Part shown: one piece after another, positions 1 through 8,282 of the stretch
How the letters are laid out: every line of letters begins with the position of its first letter
Position numbering within the stretch: the first letter of the stretch is position 1
From: Kribbella sp. NBC_01245
Lineage (GTDB): Bacteria; Actinomycetota; Actinomycetes; Propionibacteriales; Kribbellaceae
Direction of reading: 5' to 3'
Assembly (NCBI RefSeq): GCF_036226525.1
Contig: NZ_CP108487.1
Location: forward strand, 5,952,001 to 6,016,000
DNA length: 64,000 nucleotides
Notes under the pieces: generated by a model
What the model was told of the DNA's origin: nothing
The model's database searches: none
What the model saw: only the letters and a program-made list of their open reading frames with translations
Position numbers and translations under genes: made by a program

Positions 1-1321
1 CTATCAACGCCTTCGCGGTCACGAGATCGCCGGCAAACGCCGCCTCGTGCAGCGGCGTCGTCCGGCCCATCACGTTGAGGTCGAAGCCCAGTTCCACCAG
101 GATCGGCAAGGCCTCGACGCGTCCGAGCTCGGCCGCCCGGATCGGCACGTACGGGTTGCGCACGATCGCCCGCGCTGCCAATCCCTTGTCCCTGGTCAAT
201 CGCGCCACCTCGTCGCGATCAGCCCGCATTGTTGCCTTGAACAACTGGTGTACCTCGTCCAGTGGCGCGGCGCCGGCGTTCAGGAGCAGGCGCGCGATCT
301 CGTCATGCCCGTGCGTCTCGGCGAGCTCGTACGCGCTATGCCCGCAAAAGACCGGGTGCGCCGTACCCCGGCCATCGACAGCCACCCCAGCGGCGAGCAC
401 CAGCCGGACCCGGTCGAGCAGACCAGCGGACGCGGCGTACACCAGTTCGTCCTCGAGGAGCTGGCTTGGCGTCGGATGCGCAGACGTCAACCGGGCATGC
501 CACGGACCGCCGTCGCCCTGGCCGAGGCCGAACTCGAGCAGCAACGGCAGGTGGTCCGCGTTCGGAGGGTTGCCACCCGGGCCGCAGTTGTACATGGTCT
601 GGCTGTCGTTCGGGTCTGCGCCTGCTTCGAGCAGTAGGCGGGCGAGTTCGAGGCGGTTCGCGTGCGGCGGTGGATCACCCTCGCCGTACCCGAAGGCCCC
701 GGTCAGCGCGGTGAACGGAGACGGCAGGCCCTGCCACAGAAAGCCCGCGTTCGGATCGGCGCCGTACCCGATGAGCACGCGAGCGGCCTCCAGCGGATCG
801 CCCCGGTCGATACGGGAGTAGGCGAGGTAGAGCAGCGGCTCCCACTCGTACGGACCGCCTTGCCGGTTGGCCGATGAGGGGTCTGCCTTGAGCAACTCCT
901 GCAACGCCTCGGCCGCACCGGTCGCGGCCATCGTGTAGACGTTGCTCAGGGCAACATGCTCGGCCAATGAAGCAGCCAGCGTACGGCGATGCGGATCGTC
1001 GCCCGCGTAGTAAACCGTTGCCAGCCGAAGGAATTCGTCCTCCGCCGCAGCTGTCGGATCACCGATCGGCTGGCGATGCGGCGATCGCGTGTAACGCCCG
1101 ACCAGTTCCAGATGCCGGACCAGCCGAGGCCAGCTGGCGAAACCGTAGCGCCGGGCAACGATCACCTGGGCATCCGCGAGACGTGCCACAGCCGTTGGGT
1201 GGAACTCCGTCGCAAGGGCGACGGCTGCGGGATCATCGGCGCGCAGCGACCGGAGTAGGTACTTGGCCTCGCGCTTCAAGTGTTCGAGGCTCGGGTCGTC
1301 GGGCAGGTTCAAGGTCGGCAT
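1..1321 (-). CDS. Ankyrin repeat protein (3' end outside window)
   Basis: Open from an ATG at 1321 to the window edge, so only the first 440 residues are visible. The N-terminal 100 residues are a helical region seen in actinobacterial ankyrin proteins (starts MPTLNLPDDPSLEHLKREA). Several ankyrin-type helices follow, for example LELARLLLEAGADPND, DEIARLLLNAGAAPLDE and the classic TPLHEAAFAGDLVTAKALI near the visible end. The start is fixed by a GAGGAGGT ribosome site just upstream. Ankyrin repeats bind proteins; no partner or enzymatic domain is visible. There is no signal peptide, so it is probably cytoplasmic. It stands apart from its neighbour by about 135 bases. Confidence 0.85.
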   Translation of the reverse strand, partial: MPTLNLPDDPSLEHLKREAKYLLRSLRADDPAAVALATEFHPTAVARLADAQVIVARRYGFASWPRLVRHLELVGRYTRSPHRQPIGDPTAAAEDEFLRLATVYYAGDDPHRRTLAASLAEHVALSNVYTMAATGAAEALQELLKADPSSANRQGGPYEWEPLLYLAYSRIDRGDPLEAARVLIGYGADPNAGFLWQGLPSPFTALTGAFGYGEGDPPPHANRLELARLLLEAGADPNDSQTMYNCGPGGNPPNADHLPLLLEFGLGQGDGGPWHARLTSAHPTPSQLLEDELVYAASAGLLDRVRLVLAAGVAVDGRGTAHPVFCGHSAYELAETHGHDEIARLLLNAGAAPLDEVHQLFKATMRADRDEVARLTRDKGLAARAIVRNPYVPIRAAELGRVEALPILVELGFDLNVMGRTTPLHEAAFAGDLVTAKALI

Positions 1322-1457
1322 CAGCGACCTCCTCTCTGAGGCCTGCCGTCCGCGTCGTCAGGCGAGAAAGGAGGTGGGCCGAACAAGATCTCCTGTTTCG
1401 CCAGGTGGGCTGAGCCCTTCCCGCGGACCGGTGGCGACCTGCTCGCCGGAGACGAGT

Positions 1458-1829
1458 CTACTCGCTGACCATCCACCACTCGGTGAATTCCCGGGCCCGG
1501 CCGTCCGGCGCGAGCCGGATCACCCACAGGTTGCTGTACTCCATCGGCGGCGCGGTCAGGTACGTCGTCCAGCCGCGAACGAAGCCGACGCCATCCCCAT
1601 AAGCCAGCACCTCGTACTCGAAGGTCGTCTCGCCCACGGAATCGGCGTTCTCCAGCCATTGGGCGAGGATCGCGTCGTGCCCGCGAGCCGGTTCCTCGTC
1701 CGGGCGCCGGTGGTACGCCGCGTCCTCGGTCCACAACGCGATCACGTCCGCCGGGTCATTGCTCTCCCAGGCACGCCGATAGGCCTCGACCCAGCGATCG
1801 AGATCTGCCTCGCGAACTTTCCTCGCCAT
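1458..1829 (-). CDS. SnoaL/NTF2-like protein
   Basis: 123 residues with the cone-shaped NTF2/SnoaL pattern: an N-terminal helix with WVEAYRRAWESNDPADVIALW, then TEDAAYHRRP and a beta-rich C-terminus ending REFTEWWMVSE. Members are small-molecule binding or isomerase-like domains, and many are simply nuclear transport factor 2 family proteins of unknown role. The catalytic residues cannot be assigned here. The ATG at 1829 lies two bases after the stop of the upstream membrane-protein gene, so the two are co-transcribed. A longer reading from 3053 is a shadow that runs through that gene. Confidence 0.8.
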   Translation of the reverse strand: MARKVREADLDRWVEAYRRAWESNDPADVIALWTEDAAYHRRPDEEPARGHDAILAQWLENADSVGETTFEYEVLAYGDGVGFVRGWTTYLTAPPMEYSNLWVIRLAPDGRAREFTEWWMVSE

Positions 1830-1831
1830 GG

Positions 1832-2221
1832 CTATTTGCGCTGCGCGAGCAACGCGACGACGGATACACCAGCGGCGGCGCAGATCAGCACCAGCAGCGA
1901 GCCGACCACCCAGAGCCCGTCGGCGTTGTCGCCCGTCGCCGCGTCGATCGCGAACAGGACCGTCACCGTGGCCGGAAGGACCTCGATCGCCAGCAGCGCC
2001 TTGCCGGCCCGACCCATGATCCCGGCGAGAATGCCGAGCACCACCACGAACGCGATCACCTGCCACGCCTCGTACGGCCCGGTCTCGCGCCCGGTCGCCG
2101 GGTCCAGCGTCTTCTCGGCGTGCCACCCGAGCAGCGCCAGATAGGCCGCCGCAATCGCCACTACGCCGGCCAACGCCCAGACCGCGCTGGAATTCACCCT
2201 GGCCTTCGTCTCCTCGCTCAT
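1832..2221 (-). CDS. Small four-helix membrane protein
   Basis: 129 residues, not recognised as a named family. Four hydrophobic stretches are clear: about residues 10-30 (VWALAGVVAIAAAYLALLGW), 48-66, 70-88 and 100-123, ending in a short basic tail AQRK. It is an inner-membrane protein. The ATG at 2221 begins MSEETKAR and follows an upstream AGGATGGGGGG-like stretch. It is the first gene of a two-gene unit with the SnoaL-like protein, separated by two bases. No catalytic motif is visible. Confidence 0.75.
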   Translation of the reverse strand: MSEETKARVNSSAVWALAGVVAIAAAYLALLGWHAEKTLDPATGRETGPYEAWQVIAFVVVLGILAGIMGRAGKALLAIEVLPATVTVLFAIDAATGDNADGLWVVGSLLVLICAAAGVSVVALLAQRK

Positions 2222-2295
2222 CCCCCCATCCTGCCGGACGCCCCCGGTCTTGCCACGCCAACCTGCCCGGCCCGGTCGAGGCGTAGCGTGCCGGG

Positions 2296-3333
2296 ATGAC
2301 GACGTGGCGGTTCGACGGTGTGCTGTTGCCCGAAGGCTCGCGTGGCCGGATCGAACTGGGGGAGGGCGAGTACGACGCACTGCCCGGGCGGTTCGCCTTA
2401 CCCGGCCTGATCGACGCGCACTGCCATCTGACCATGGGGACGGACTCGCTCGGTCTCCGGCTGTACGGCGAGGAGTTCGCCCTCGCGCGGCTCGACGAAT
2501 ACGCCCGTGACGGTGTCACCGCGCTCCGGGATGTCGGGGGCGAGCGATCGGTGACGTTGGCGCTGGCCAGTGCGCCTCCCGGCGAGGGGCGACCCGTCGT
2601 ACTCGCTGCTGGGCGCTTCCTCGCTCCGAAGGGCCGGTATTTCCCGCGTGCGCATGAGCCCGTCCCGGCCGAGGAGTTGATCGCGGCGGTCGAGGCCGAG
2701 ATCGCTGACGGCGCGACGTGGCTCAAGCTCGTCGGGGACTTCCCGGCCGTCGGTCCGGATGGCCCCATCATCGGAAGCAAGGTCGAGGCGTCGTACCCGA
2801 TCGAGGTCGTTGCCGAGATGGTGGCGACGGCGCATCGCCGTGGGGCCCGGGTCGCCGCGCATACGAATATCGAGGTGGTGAGCGACCTGGTCCGGGTCGG
2901 CGTCGACTCGATCGAGCACGGCACGGTCCTTGGGATCGAAGACCTAGACGTGCTGGGTGCGCGGGGTGGTGCGTGGACGCCGACGTTGTGCGCGTCCGTG
3001 CAGGCCGGGCCGGATGAGTCCGACGACCGTCGCCGGCGAAGGCTCGAGCGCACGGAACATCTGCGGGCGATGTTGCCCGAGGCGGTCCGTCGCGGCGTAC
3101 GGGTGCTCGCGGGGACGGACGTGGTCGGGTCGATGGCTCGCGAGATCGAGTTGCTGGTCGAGCTCGGGTTGACCGTCGAGCAGGCGCTGGCCGCAGCGAC
3201 GACCGAGGCTCGGGACTACCTCGGCGTTGGGATCAGCGGGGACTTGGTGACGTACGACGAAGACCCGCGGGAGGTGCCGTCCACTCTGCATAAGCCGGCC
3301 GCCGTGGTGATCCGCGGTCGCCGCGTGCGCTGA
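2296..3333 (+). CDS. Metal-dependent amidohydrolase
   Basis: 345 residues of the amidohydrolase superfamily (imidazolonepropionase/prolidase-like branch). Metal-site landmarks are present: DAHCHL (His42, His44), a lysine in WLKLVGDF near residue 145 that may be the carbamylated bridge, a histidine in VAAHTN, another in SIEHGT, and the terminal aspartate in AGTDVVG. It hydrolyses a C-N or C-O bond in a small cyclic or amide substrate; which one cannot be told. No signal peptide. The ATG has little Shine-Dalgarno sequence and could be leaderless. It ends 12 bases before the paired TetR operators, so it is probably a separate transcription unit. Confidence 0.88.
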   Translation: MTTWRFDGVLLPEGSRGRIELGEGEYDALPGRFALPGLIDAHCHLTMGTDSLGLRLYGEEFALARLDEYARDGVTALRDVGGERSVTLALASAPPGEGRPVVLAAGRFLAPKGRYFPRAHEPVPAEELIAAVEAEIADGATWLKLVGDFPAVGPDGPIIGSKVEASYPIEVVAEMVATAHRRGARVAAHTNIEVVSDLVRVGVDSIEHGTVLGIEDLDVLGARGGAWTPTLCASVQAGPDESDDRRRRRLERTEHLRAMLPEAVRRGVRVLAGTDVVGSMAREIELLVELGLTVEQALAAATTEARDYLGVGISGDLVTYDEDPREVPSTLHKPAAVVIRGRRVR

Positions 3334-3344
3334 GTCACTTGATC

Positions 3345-3390
3345 TTGAACATGTTCAAAACCAGGTCTACGGTGAATTGAACGTGTTCAA
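3345..3390. promoter_or_regulatory. Tandem TetR-type operators over the promoter
   Basis: Two perfect 14-bp palindromes, TTGAACATGTTCAA (3345-3358) and TTGAACGTGTTCAA (3377-3390), differ only in the central bases, and their centres are 32 bp apart. The first overlaps a plausible -35 (TTGAAC), with TACGGT 17 bases downstream as the -10. The second lies between the -10 and the ATG at 3412. The gene two positions downstream is a TetR regulator, so autoregulation of the membrane protein-TetR operon is the simple reading (inference). Confidence 0.75.
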
Positions 3391-3411
3391 CTCCGACTGT
3401 GGGGAACCGCC

Positions 3412-3795
3412 ATGACCGTGCTCATGTACGCGATCTACCTCTTGGTTTCACTGCCGCTGACCCTCTGGATCGCGCGCACGCTCTCCACCAACGGCCGGGT
3501 CTTCCTGACCGAGGTCTACCAGGGCAACGAAGCCTTCGCCGACGCGGTGAACCGGCTGCTCGTGCTCGGGTTCTACCTGCTGAACCTCGGCTTCGTGACG
3601 CTCTTCCTCCGCGCCGGCGGCCCGGTCGCCGATGCGCAGAGCCTGATCGAGCGGTTGAGCGTCAAGATCGGCCTGCTGCTGGTCGTACTCGGCGCCCTGC
3701 ATCTGGTGAACGTCTACCTCTTCACCGCGATCCGGAAGCGGAACCGGTTCGAGCCGCAGCAGCCGAGGATCCGCGCCGTCGCCAAGGTGAGCTGA
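3412..3795 (+). CDS. Small membrane protein preceding TetR
   Basis: 127 residues with three or four hydrophobic segments: residues 3-20 (VLMYAIYLLVSLPLTLWI), about 46-66 (LLVLGFYLLNLGFVTLFL) and about 85-107. A polar loop lies between the first two and the C-terminus is basic. I do not recognise a characterised family. It is the first gene behind the double TTGAAC operator and is separated from the TetR gene by eight bases, so the two form an operon. A role in export or envelope response under TetR control is possible but not shown. Confidence 0.8.
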   Translation: MTVLMYAIYLLVSLPLTLWIARTLSTNGRVFLTEVYQGNEAFADAVNRLLVLGFYLLNLGFVTLFLRAGGPVADAQSLIERLSVKIGLLLVVLGALHLVNVYLFTAIRKRNRFEPQQPRIRAVAKVS

Positions 3796-3803
3796 CTACG
3801 CTG

Positions 3804-4478
3804 ATGGATGTGGTGGACGGCGCGACGACCAAGGGCGAACAGACCCGCGAACTGATCCTGTCGACGGCTCTGCGGATGTTCCGCGAAGAGGGGTACGGCA
3901 AGACCACGATGCGCGCGATCGCCAAGGAGGCTGGTGTCTCGGTCGGCAACGCGTACTACTACTACAGCTCCAAAGAACACCTCATGCAGGCGTACTACGA
4001 CCAGATGCACGCCTACCATCGCGAGGCCGCCGCCGAAGTCCTGACGGGCCAGATGTCGTTCGTGGCAAGGCTTTCCGGCGTTCTCGAGGTTTGGCTGGAC
4101 GTTTCGCAGCCGTACCACGAATTCGCAGGCACCTTCTTCAAGAACGCAGCCGAACCGCGTAGTCCGCTCTCTCCGTTCAGTACGGAATCCGAGCCGGCGC
4201 GCGCGGCGAGCATCGAGCTATTCCGTCAGGTCGTCGAGGGGTCCGACCTCAAGCTGCCGCCGGATTTGCGGGCCGAACTGCCCGAGCTGCTTTGGCTGCT
4301 GCACATGGGCGTGGTGCTCTTCTGGGTCCACGACAACAGTGCGGACCTAAAGCGCACGCGGACCCTCATCGTCCGCACGGTCCCCCTGATCGACCGCCTC
4401 CTCCGCCTAACCCGCGTTCCCGGTGTCCGCGGCGTCGTCAACGACCTAGTAGCCCTAATCCGCACCCTCAAGTCGTAA
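3804..4478 (+). CDS. TetR/AcrR family regulator
   Basis: 224 residues. The N-terminal helix-turn-helix is typical: ELILSTALRMFREEGY, then TTMRAIAKEAGVSVGNAYYYY and SSKEHLMQAYY at about residues 15-65. The remainder is an all-helical ligand domain. The ATG at 3804 gives MDVVDGATTKGEQTREL, normal for the family; an in-frame reading from 3399 is a shadow of the upstream gene. It probably binds the two palindromes at 3345-3390 and represses its own operon. Confidence 0.92.
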   Translation: MDVVDGATTKGEQTRELILSTALRMFREEGYGKTTMRAIAKEAGVSVGNAYYYYSSKEHLMQAYYDQMHAYHREAAAEVLTGQMSFVARLSGVLEVWLDVSQPYHEFAGTFFKNAAEPRSPLSPFSTESEPARAASIELFRQVVEGSDLKLPPDLRAELPELLWLLHMGVVLFWVHDNSADLKRTRTLIVRTVPLIDRLLRLTRVPGVRGVVNDLVALIRTLKS

Positions 4479-4549
4479 CCCCCCTGACGCCCCGAACCCC
4501 GCCGCGAGTGGCCACGCCCCAACGCGTCCACTCACGTGAAACCCAATGC

Positions 4550-4866
4550 CACGGTCGGACCCGAAATGCGGCCGCCCTGTGGATACCTCCGCCACGGTCG
4601 GACGCAGAATGCGGCCCGCCTGTGGATGCCGAGCCCACGGCACCGAGACCCGAGCAGCACACCCCTGCGCCGATTTGTGGAAACCCCCTCGCGAGGTGCC
4701 TCCTTGTGTTTGCACACGCGCGACACAACAAGGCACTTCGCGGGAGAGTTATCCCCAAATCCGCCCGCGGGGTTGGGGATTGGGGCAGCGCCGTGTACGG
4801 CGTGCGCGGCCGATTGGGGCGAAGGGGAAGTCCGCGATCGCTGCGCGCATTCCGGGTCCGACCGTG
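4550..4866. repeat. Inverted CACGGTCGGAC repeat element in 399-base gene-free gap
   Basis: The gap 4479-4877 has no credible gene. It carries CACGGTCGGACCCGAAATGCG at 4550-4570, a second direct copy at 4593-4614 (CACGGTCGGACGCAGAATGC), and an inverted copy at 4846-4866 matching the first with one mismatch. Between them are TGTGGAT motifs, AGGCACTTCGCG and a stretch reading CCGCGGGGTTGGGGATTGGGG. The same words recur at 14.9 and 50.3 kb, which marks a dispersed family. No transposase is present. Confidence 0.65.
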
Positions 4867-4877
4867 AGGCGGTGGGG

Positions 4878-5405
4878 CTATTCGCCGGTGTGGCCGTCTA
4901 GTTGTTCGCGGAGGAGGTCGGCGTGGCCGTTGTGGCGGGCGTATTCCTCGATCATGTGGACGTAGATCCAGCGCAGGGAGATGGGGCCGGGCCGCTTCGG
5001 GTTCGGGTGGGTGAAGACGTCGTCGAGGTCCAGGTCGCGTACAGCCTCGTTGGCCAGGGCGATCTCGGTTCGGAGGTGGGCCAGGTCTTCCTCGGCGAGG
5101 GCGGCGTCGGCTAGGTCGAAGTCGCCGTCGGGGTGCTCGTCGGTCCAGGTGCGCGGTTCCACGGGTTGCCCGCCGGCGATCTTGCGGAACCACCACAGCT
5201 CCACATCACCCATGTGCCGGACCAGTCCGAGCAGGCTCATGGTCGAGGGATGAGCACTCCGAGTAACCAACTGGTCACCGGTCAGGCCCTGGCATTTCCA
5301 CTGCAAGGTGCCTCGGTGAAAGTCGAGCCAACGCTGCAACATCTCGCGTTCGCCTGCGATCAAAGGGGCTCGTACGCGATCATCGGGAAAGGCGGTCTCG
5401 GTCAC
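4878..5405 (-). CDS. DinB-family (DUF664) protein
   Basis: 175 residues from a GTG at 5405 (reads MTETAFPDDRVRAPLIAGER). The DinB four-helix fold is recognisable from ERE..LQRWLDFHRGTLQWKC, a first histidine in LGLVRHMGDVELWWF and a later HMIEEYARHNGHADLLRE, the usual three-histidine metal pattern. Actinobacterial members include mycothiol-dependent transferases that act on electrophiles; the specific reaction is unknown. The reading from 5492 adds an unlikely N-terminal extension. The start is moderately sure because no strong ribosome site is seen. Confidence 0.85.
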   Translation of the reverse strand: MTETAFPDDRVRAPLIAGEREMLQRWLDFHRGTLQWKCQGLTGDQLVTRSAHPSTMSLLGLVRHMGDVELWWFRKIAGGQPVEPRTWTDEHPDGDFDLADAALAEEDLAHLRTEIALANEAVRDLDLDDVFTHPNPKRPGPISLRWIYVHMIEEYARHNGHADLLREQLDGHTGE

Positions 5406-5551
5406 TGGCCGGACGTTACCAAGCCGATGCCGTACACTATGAGTGACGGCCCGCCCAGTTCTGCCTCGGGCCGCTTCGTTGTCGACCACCACGCGCCGCG
5501 GCCCACCTGGCTGCGCCGGGCAGGACGACCCCTCGACTTTCTGGAGTACCT

Positions 5552-7297
5552 ATGGCGGCCCGCCGCCCCAGTGAAACCCGCACGCCCACCGCCCAATCCC
5601 CCGCAGCACCCAGCACCAACCGCCCGCGCCGTCGGCGCCGTGGCGGCAGCACGAACACCAGCGACACCGCCAACACCAACGCCGTCAGCGCTCGCAACGG
5701 CAGCGCCAACTCCAACGGCGCCCGCAGCAACACCAACGGCGCCAGGCCCGTCAGCACCACGACGGCACCCGTCGACGAGACGTCGTACGACGAGGTCAGC
5801 GAGGCTCCGGCAGACGTGAGCTTCGCCGAGCTGGGGCTGTCCAGCCGGCTGATCCAGGCTCTCGCGGCCAACGGCATCGACCGTCCGTTCCCGATTCAGG
5901 CGGCCACGCTGCCCGATTCGCTGTCCGGGCGGGATGTGCTCGGCCGCGGCCGGACCGGCTCCGGTAAGACGTACGCCTTCCTGTTGCCGCTGCTCGCGCG
6001 TCTTGCCGAGAGCGGCACCAAGCGCCAGCCGAACCGCCCGCGCGCCCTGATCCTGGCGCCGACGCGTGAGCTCGCCACCCAGATCCAGGCCTCGGTCGCG
6101 CCGCTCGCGGACGCGCTCCGGATGAAGACGATGACCGTCTTCGGTGGCGTCGGCCACGGCCCGCAGATCACCGGTCTGCGCAACGGCGTCGACATCGTGA
6201 TCGCCTGTCCCGGCCGCCTCGAGGACCACGTCAAGGAGGGCCACGCCCGGCTCGACGCGGTTGAGGTCACAGTGCTGGACGAGGCGGACCACATGGCCGA
6301 CCTCGGCTTCCTGCCGGCCGTTCGCCGCCTACTGGAGAAGACCCCGCCGAACGGTCAGCGCCTGCTCTTCTCGGCGACCCTCGACGCCGGTGTCGACGTA
6401 CTGGTCAAGCGGTTCATGAACAACCCGATCACGCACAGCGTCGACTCGGCCAAGTCGCCGGTCGCGAAGATGACGCACCACGTGCTGCACGTGCAGTCCG
6501 ACAGCCGTCTGCCGGTGCTGGTCGACCTGACCTCGGCCCCGGGCCGGACGCTGGTCTTCACCCGCACCAAGTACGGCGCGAAGTCGCTCACCAAGAAGCT
6601 CATCTCGTCGGGCGTGCCCGCGGTCGAGCTGCACGGCAACCTGTCGCAGGGTGCCCGTACGCGCAACCTGGAAGCCTTCTCGGACGGCTCGGCGTCGACC
6701 ATGGTCGCCACCGATATCGCCGCCCGCGGTATCCACGTCGACGACATCAACCTCGTCATCCACGCGGATCCGCCGATCGAGCACAAGGCCTATCTGCACC
6801 GTTCGGGCCGGACCGCCCGTGCCGGTGCCGAGGGCACGGTCATCACGCTGATGACCGACGACCAGGTCCGCGATGTGCGCGACCTGACCCGCAAGGCCGG
6901 GATCGCCCCCAAGGTGACCCGCCTGCGCGTCGGCGATCCGCTGCTGGCCGAGCTGGCTCCGGGCGAGCGCGTCTTCGTCACCCCGGTCGCCACTCCTGCT
7001 CCGGAGGTACGTCGTACGGCTGCGGGTTCGGGTGGTGGCGGCCGTGGCGGTCGTCGCCGCGGTGCCGGTGGTGGTGCGCCCAAGGCTGAGGCCGGTACGG
7101 CGCGTGCCGGTGCGGGTCGTTCCGGCGCCGGTCGTTCGGCCGGCGGTTCGGGTCGTTCCGCGGGTGGCCGTTCCGGTGGTGGCAAGGGCAAGGCGGCGAG
7201 TGCGCCCAAGTCGTACTCGACGACCACCCCTGGTACGTCGAGCCGCCCATCCGGCGCAGCCGCCTTCTCCTCCGCAAGCCGCTCCGGCCGCCGCTGA
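5552..7297 (+). CDS. DEAD-box RNA helicase
   Basis: 581 residues. A low-complexity Ser/Thr/Asn-rich region (about 1-90) precedes the core: Q-motif region LSSRLIQALAANGIDRPFPIQ, Walker A GRTGSGKT, PTRELATQ, motif II DEAD in VLDEADHMAD, motif III SAT, then the second RecA lobe with VATDIAARGIHVDD and HRSGRTARAG. The C-terminal 100 residues are Gly/Arg/Ser-rich with GRGGRR-type RNA-binding tracts. It unwinds or remodels RNA using ATP, probably in ribosome assembly or cold adaptation. CTGGAG lies just before the ATG. It is followed at once by the long hairpin at 7305-7405. Confidence 0.95.
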   Translation: MAARRPSETRTPTAQSPAAPSTNRPRRRRRGGSTNTSDTANTNAVSARNGSANSNGARSNTNGARPVSTTTAPVDETSYDEVSEAPADVSFAELGLSSRLIQALAANGIDRPFPIQAATLPDSLSGRDVLGRGRTGSGKTYAFLLPLLARLAESGTKRQPNRPRALILAPTRELATQIQASVAPLADALRMKTMTVFGGVGHGPQITGLRNGVDIVIACPGRLEDHVKEGHARLDAVEVTVLDEADHMADLGFLPAVRRLLEKTPPNGQRLLFSATLDAGVDVLVKRFMNNPITHSVDSAKSPVAKMTHHVLHVQSDSRLPVLVDLTSAPGRTLVFTRTKYGAKSLTKKLISSGVPAVELHGNLSQGARTRNLEAFSDGSASTMVATDIAARGIHVDDINLVIHADPPIEHKAYLHRSGRTARAGAEGTVITLMTDDQVRDVRDLTRKAGIAPKVTRLRVGDPLLAELAPGERVFVTPVATPAPEVRRTAAGSGGGGRGGRRRGAGGGAPKAEAGTARAGAGRSGAGRSAGGSGRSAGGRSGGGKGKAASAPKSYSTTTPGTSSRPSGAAAFSSASRSGRR

Positions 7298-7304
7298 TCC
7301 CCAC

Positions 7305-7405
7305 CCCCTTTGCATTCGTTCGTCGGAAACCGCCCTCCTCCGCCGCCTGCCTGTGCGGGCACGCTGAGCTGAGAGGGCGGTTTCCGACGAACGAATGCAA
7401 AGGGG
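7305..7405. repeat. Long perfect hairpin H1 (33-bp arms)
   Basis: Bases 7305-7337 are the exact reverse complement of 7373-7405, with a 35-base loop. The inner arm contains CGTCGGAAACCGCCCTC; the outer arm is CCCCTTTGCATTC. It fills the gap between two convergent genes (stops at 7297 and 7407), so it can act as a bidirectional terminator. It belongs with the elements at 8656-8761 and 28397-28510. Confidence 0.92.
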
Positions 7406-7406
7406 T

Positions 7407-8198
7407 TCAGCGCTCGGTGATCAGGCCGAGTTGGCGCGATTGGGCAACAAGGCTGCCCTTGCTGTCCCACACCTCGAAGTCCTCTTCGTGCAGACCTTCG
7501 ATCAGGTAGCGCGTCGACACCCGGCAGGCCAGCCAACCAGGAGCCGGTCGGGCCCGCAGATGGACCGTCAGCTCGATGGTGGACGAGTTGAGCACCCCGA
7601 AATCCAGTACGGCGGGCGCCGCGCTGTCCACCAGCGCCGCCAACGCCAAACCATCCGGCTCGCGCCCATCGGCGAAGCGCACCCAGAACTCGCTCGTCCC
7701 CGATTCCCCAGGCTTACCAAGGAACCACCCGGGCACCTCGGCGTACCGGAACTCGAACCGGTCCGCGATGGTCACCCCGGGCACACCGCCCTTGGCCAGC
7801 GGGTTCACGCAGTCCGCCGGCGCGGGCAGGTCCGGCGCTTGCTCGAGCATCGCCGTACGGCCTGAGGTCTGGCCGAAATCCAGGTACGACGCGGTGAGCC
7901 GGACGAGGTCCTTGCCGTCCTGGGTCAACCGCGCCTCACCCGTCGAGATCCGGCGGCCGGCCCGGGTCAGCGAGGTGTGGACGGTCACCGGGCCGACCTG
8001 CGCGGGCCGGAGGAAGAAGGCCGACGTGACGAGCGGATCCGGCTGCGGCAGCTCCGCGCCGAGGGCCCGCAGCATGATCGCCATCAGGTGGCCGCCGTTC
8101 GGGCGGTCGGAGATGGCGTTCCAGCGGTCGGTCACGGTGGCGGTATAGGTGCCGTCGCCAACCGGCGTGACCGCGGTATCGGTGTCGAACTCGCTCAT
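7407..8198 (-). CDS. Acyl-CoA thioesterase-like double hot-dog protein
   Basis: 263 residues with two tandem hot-dog halves. The first has WNAISDRPNGGHLMAIMLRAL and HTSLTRAGRRISTGEARLTQDGK; the second has FWVRFADGREPDGLALAALVDSAAPAVLD and IELTVHLRARPAPGWL. This is the layout of TesB-like/thioesterase-family proteins that hydrolyse acyl-CoA. Catalytic residues are not certain from sequence alone. It is cytoplasmic. The ATG at 8198 is convincing (MSEFDTDTAVTPVGDGTY). Its 3' end abuts hairpin H1. Confidence 0.88.
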   Translation of the reverse strand: MSEFDTDTAVTPVGDGTYTATVTDRWNAISDRPNGGHLMAIMLRALGAELPQPDPLVTSAFFLRPAQVGPVTVHTSLTRAGRRISTGEARLTQDGKDLVRLTASYLDFGQTSGRTAMLEQAPDLPAPADCVNPLAKGGVPGVTIADRFEFRYAEVPGWFLGKPGESGTSEFWVRFADGREPDGLALAALVDSAAPAVLDFGVLNSSTIELTVHLRARPAPGWLACRVSTRYLIEGLHEEDFEVWDSKGSLVAQSRQLGLITER

Positions 8199-8282
8199 TC
8201 AGCCCCCAAAGAAAGGTCTCGCAACATTCCCATGGTGCCGGTATGCCCGGCGACTACCGCACGGGTGGTTGACAATCAGCGC

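Noticed and set aside
1458..3053. 531-codon minus-strand frame as one protein
   Set aside because: It fuses the SnoaL-like gene with antisense of the amidohydrolase; the ATG at 1829 is the credible start.
4479..4877. Several plus and minus frames of 60-140 codons
   Set aside because: They run through repeat DNA in all frames, lack ribosome sites and show no protein-like composition.
7305..7405. Long hairpin as an insertion-sequence end
   Set aside because: No transposase or target duplication, and the element is only about 100 bases with perfect arms; a repeat or terminator class fits better.
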